Below, one piece after another: positions 6,995-7,303 of a stretch of 7,303 bases of DNA. Where the stretch lies: the NCBI GenBank assembly GCA_036881805.1, contig JBAJNK010000021.1:1-7303 (forward strand). The letters run 5' to 3'. The notes below the pieces were generated by a model that was given only the letters and a program-made list of their open reading frames with translations, did not search any database and had not been told where the DNA came from. The stretch comes from JANQLC01 sp036881805. Lineage in GTDB: Bacteria; Bacteroidota; Bacteroidia; Flavobacteriales; JANQLC01. Position numbers and translations under genes: made by a program. The stretch's first letter is position 1, and every line of letters starts with the position of its first letter.

Positions 6995-7258
6995 CTAAGC
7001 GTCTTTTTTCTCAGCGCGTTTTCCGTATTTGCTTCTAAACTTATCGACACGTCCAGCTGTGTCGACCAATTTCATCTTTCCGGTATAAAAGGGATGTGAG
7101 GCGCTCGAAATCTCCAGCTTTACCAATGGGTATTCCTTTCCGTCGACCGTTGCCGTATCTTTGGTACGGGCTGTAGAACGCGTGATAAAGGTGTAGCCGT
7201 TGCTCATGTCGCGAAAGGCGACCAAACGATAATTATCGGGGTGAATGCCGCTTTTCAT
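6995..7258 (-). CDS. rpmE2: 50S ribosomal protein L31 type B
   Basis: This 87-residue protein is a small component of the large ribosomal subunit. The N-terminus MKSGIHPDNYRLVAFRDMS and the C-terminal block SHPFYTGKMKLVDTAGRVDK are the family hallmarks. There are no cysteines at all, so it is the zinc-free type B form, which lacks the CxxC ribbon of type A and in many bacteria supports ribosomes when zinc is scarce. The length is that expected for the Bacteroidota form, and the basic tail KRAEKKDA is ordinary. The ATG is supported by alignment of the HPxxYR motif to the family. A TAnnTTTG-like element lies 20 bp upstream. In many Bacteroidota I recall this gene standing next to a GlmU-like gene; here about 5.3 kb carrying dndCDE separates the two. 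No strong terminator is visible after the stop codon. Confidence 0.96.
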   Translation of the reverse strand: MKSGIHPDNYRLVAFRDMSNGYTFITRSTARTKDTATVDGKEYPLVKLEISSASHPFYTGKMKLVDTAGRVDKFRSKYGKRAEKKDA

Positions 7259-7278
7259 ATCGACCGCATTTGGGTTGG

Positions 7279-7286
7279 CAAATGTA
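7279..7286 (-). promoter_or_regulatory. Candidate Bacteroidota -7 promoter element for rpmE2
   Basis: On the minus strand TACATTTG matches the Bacteroidota primary sigma factor -7 consensus TAnnTTTG exactly. It ends 20 bp before the rpmE2 ATG, which would give a leader of about 10-15 bases. The partner TTG-type -33 element should lie about 20 bases further upstream, beyond the window edge, so it cannot be checked here. Confidence 0.35.
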
Positions 7287-7303
7287 AACTATATATCTCA
7301 GAT

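Overview
The window looks like a piece of a Bacteroidota chromosome. A type B, cysteine-free ribosomal protein L31 and a GlmU-like left-handed beta-helix sugar nucleotidyltransferase of the kind typical of Bacteroidota lie on the same strand. Start codons lack recognisable Shine-Dalgarno sequences, as is usual in that phylum, and a TAnnTTTG-type promoter element sits in front of the L31 gene. All five protein genes are on the minus strand, so transcription runs from right to left.

Layout in the direction of transcription: (1) rpmE2 for L31 type B (7258-6995), with a candidate promoter at 7286-7279. (2) A 286-bp gap (6994-6709) with no intact gene, but a broken open frame that ends just before the next gene and may be the tail of a decayed gene. 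(3) A tight three-gene DNA phosphorothioation module: dndC (6708-5386), dndD (5389-3299, GTG start overlapping the dndC stop), and a dndE gene (3291-1753) whose product is a DndE domain fused to a HerA/FtsK-like P-loop ATPase. (4) A GlmU-like gene (1725-565), starting 27 bp after the dndE-ATPase stop. (5) About 560 bp of non-coding DNA (1-564), of which roughly 1-490 is a very degenerate tandem array with a period near 41 bp, built on an A-rich run, a C run and a T-rich CTTTTCAAA-like block.

How the parts would work together: in known Dnd systems a cysteine desulfurase (DndA or the housekeeping IscS) supplies sulfur. DndC, an Fe-S protein with an ATP-pyrophosphatase motif, activates and transfers it. 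DndD, an SMC/Rad50-like ATPase, and DndE, which binds nicked DNA, help replace a non-bridging phosphate oxygen of the DNA backbone by sulfur. Here dndA, dndB and the dndFGH restriction genes are absent, and the module is bounded on both sides by ordinary chromosomal genes. It therefore looks like a minimal or orphan phosphorothioation cassette, inserted between a ribosomal protein gene and a GlmU-like gene that I recall as neighbours in many Bacteroidota. The main oddity is the DndE-ATPase fusion, which places a putative DNA-pumping motor on the nicked-DNA-binding subunit.
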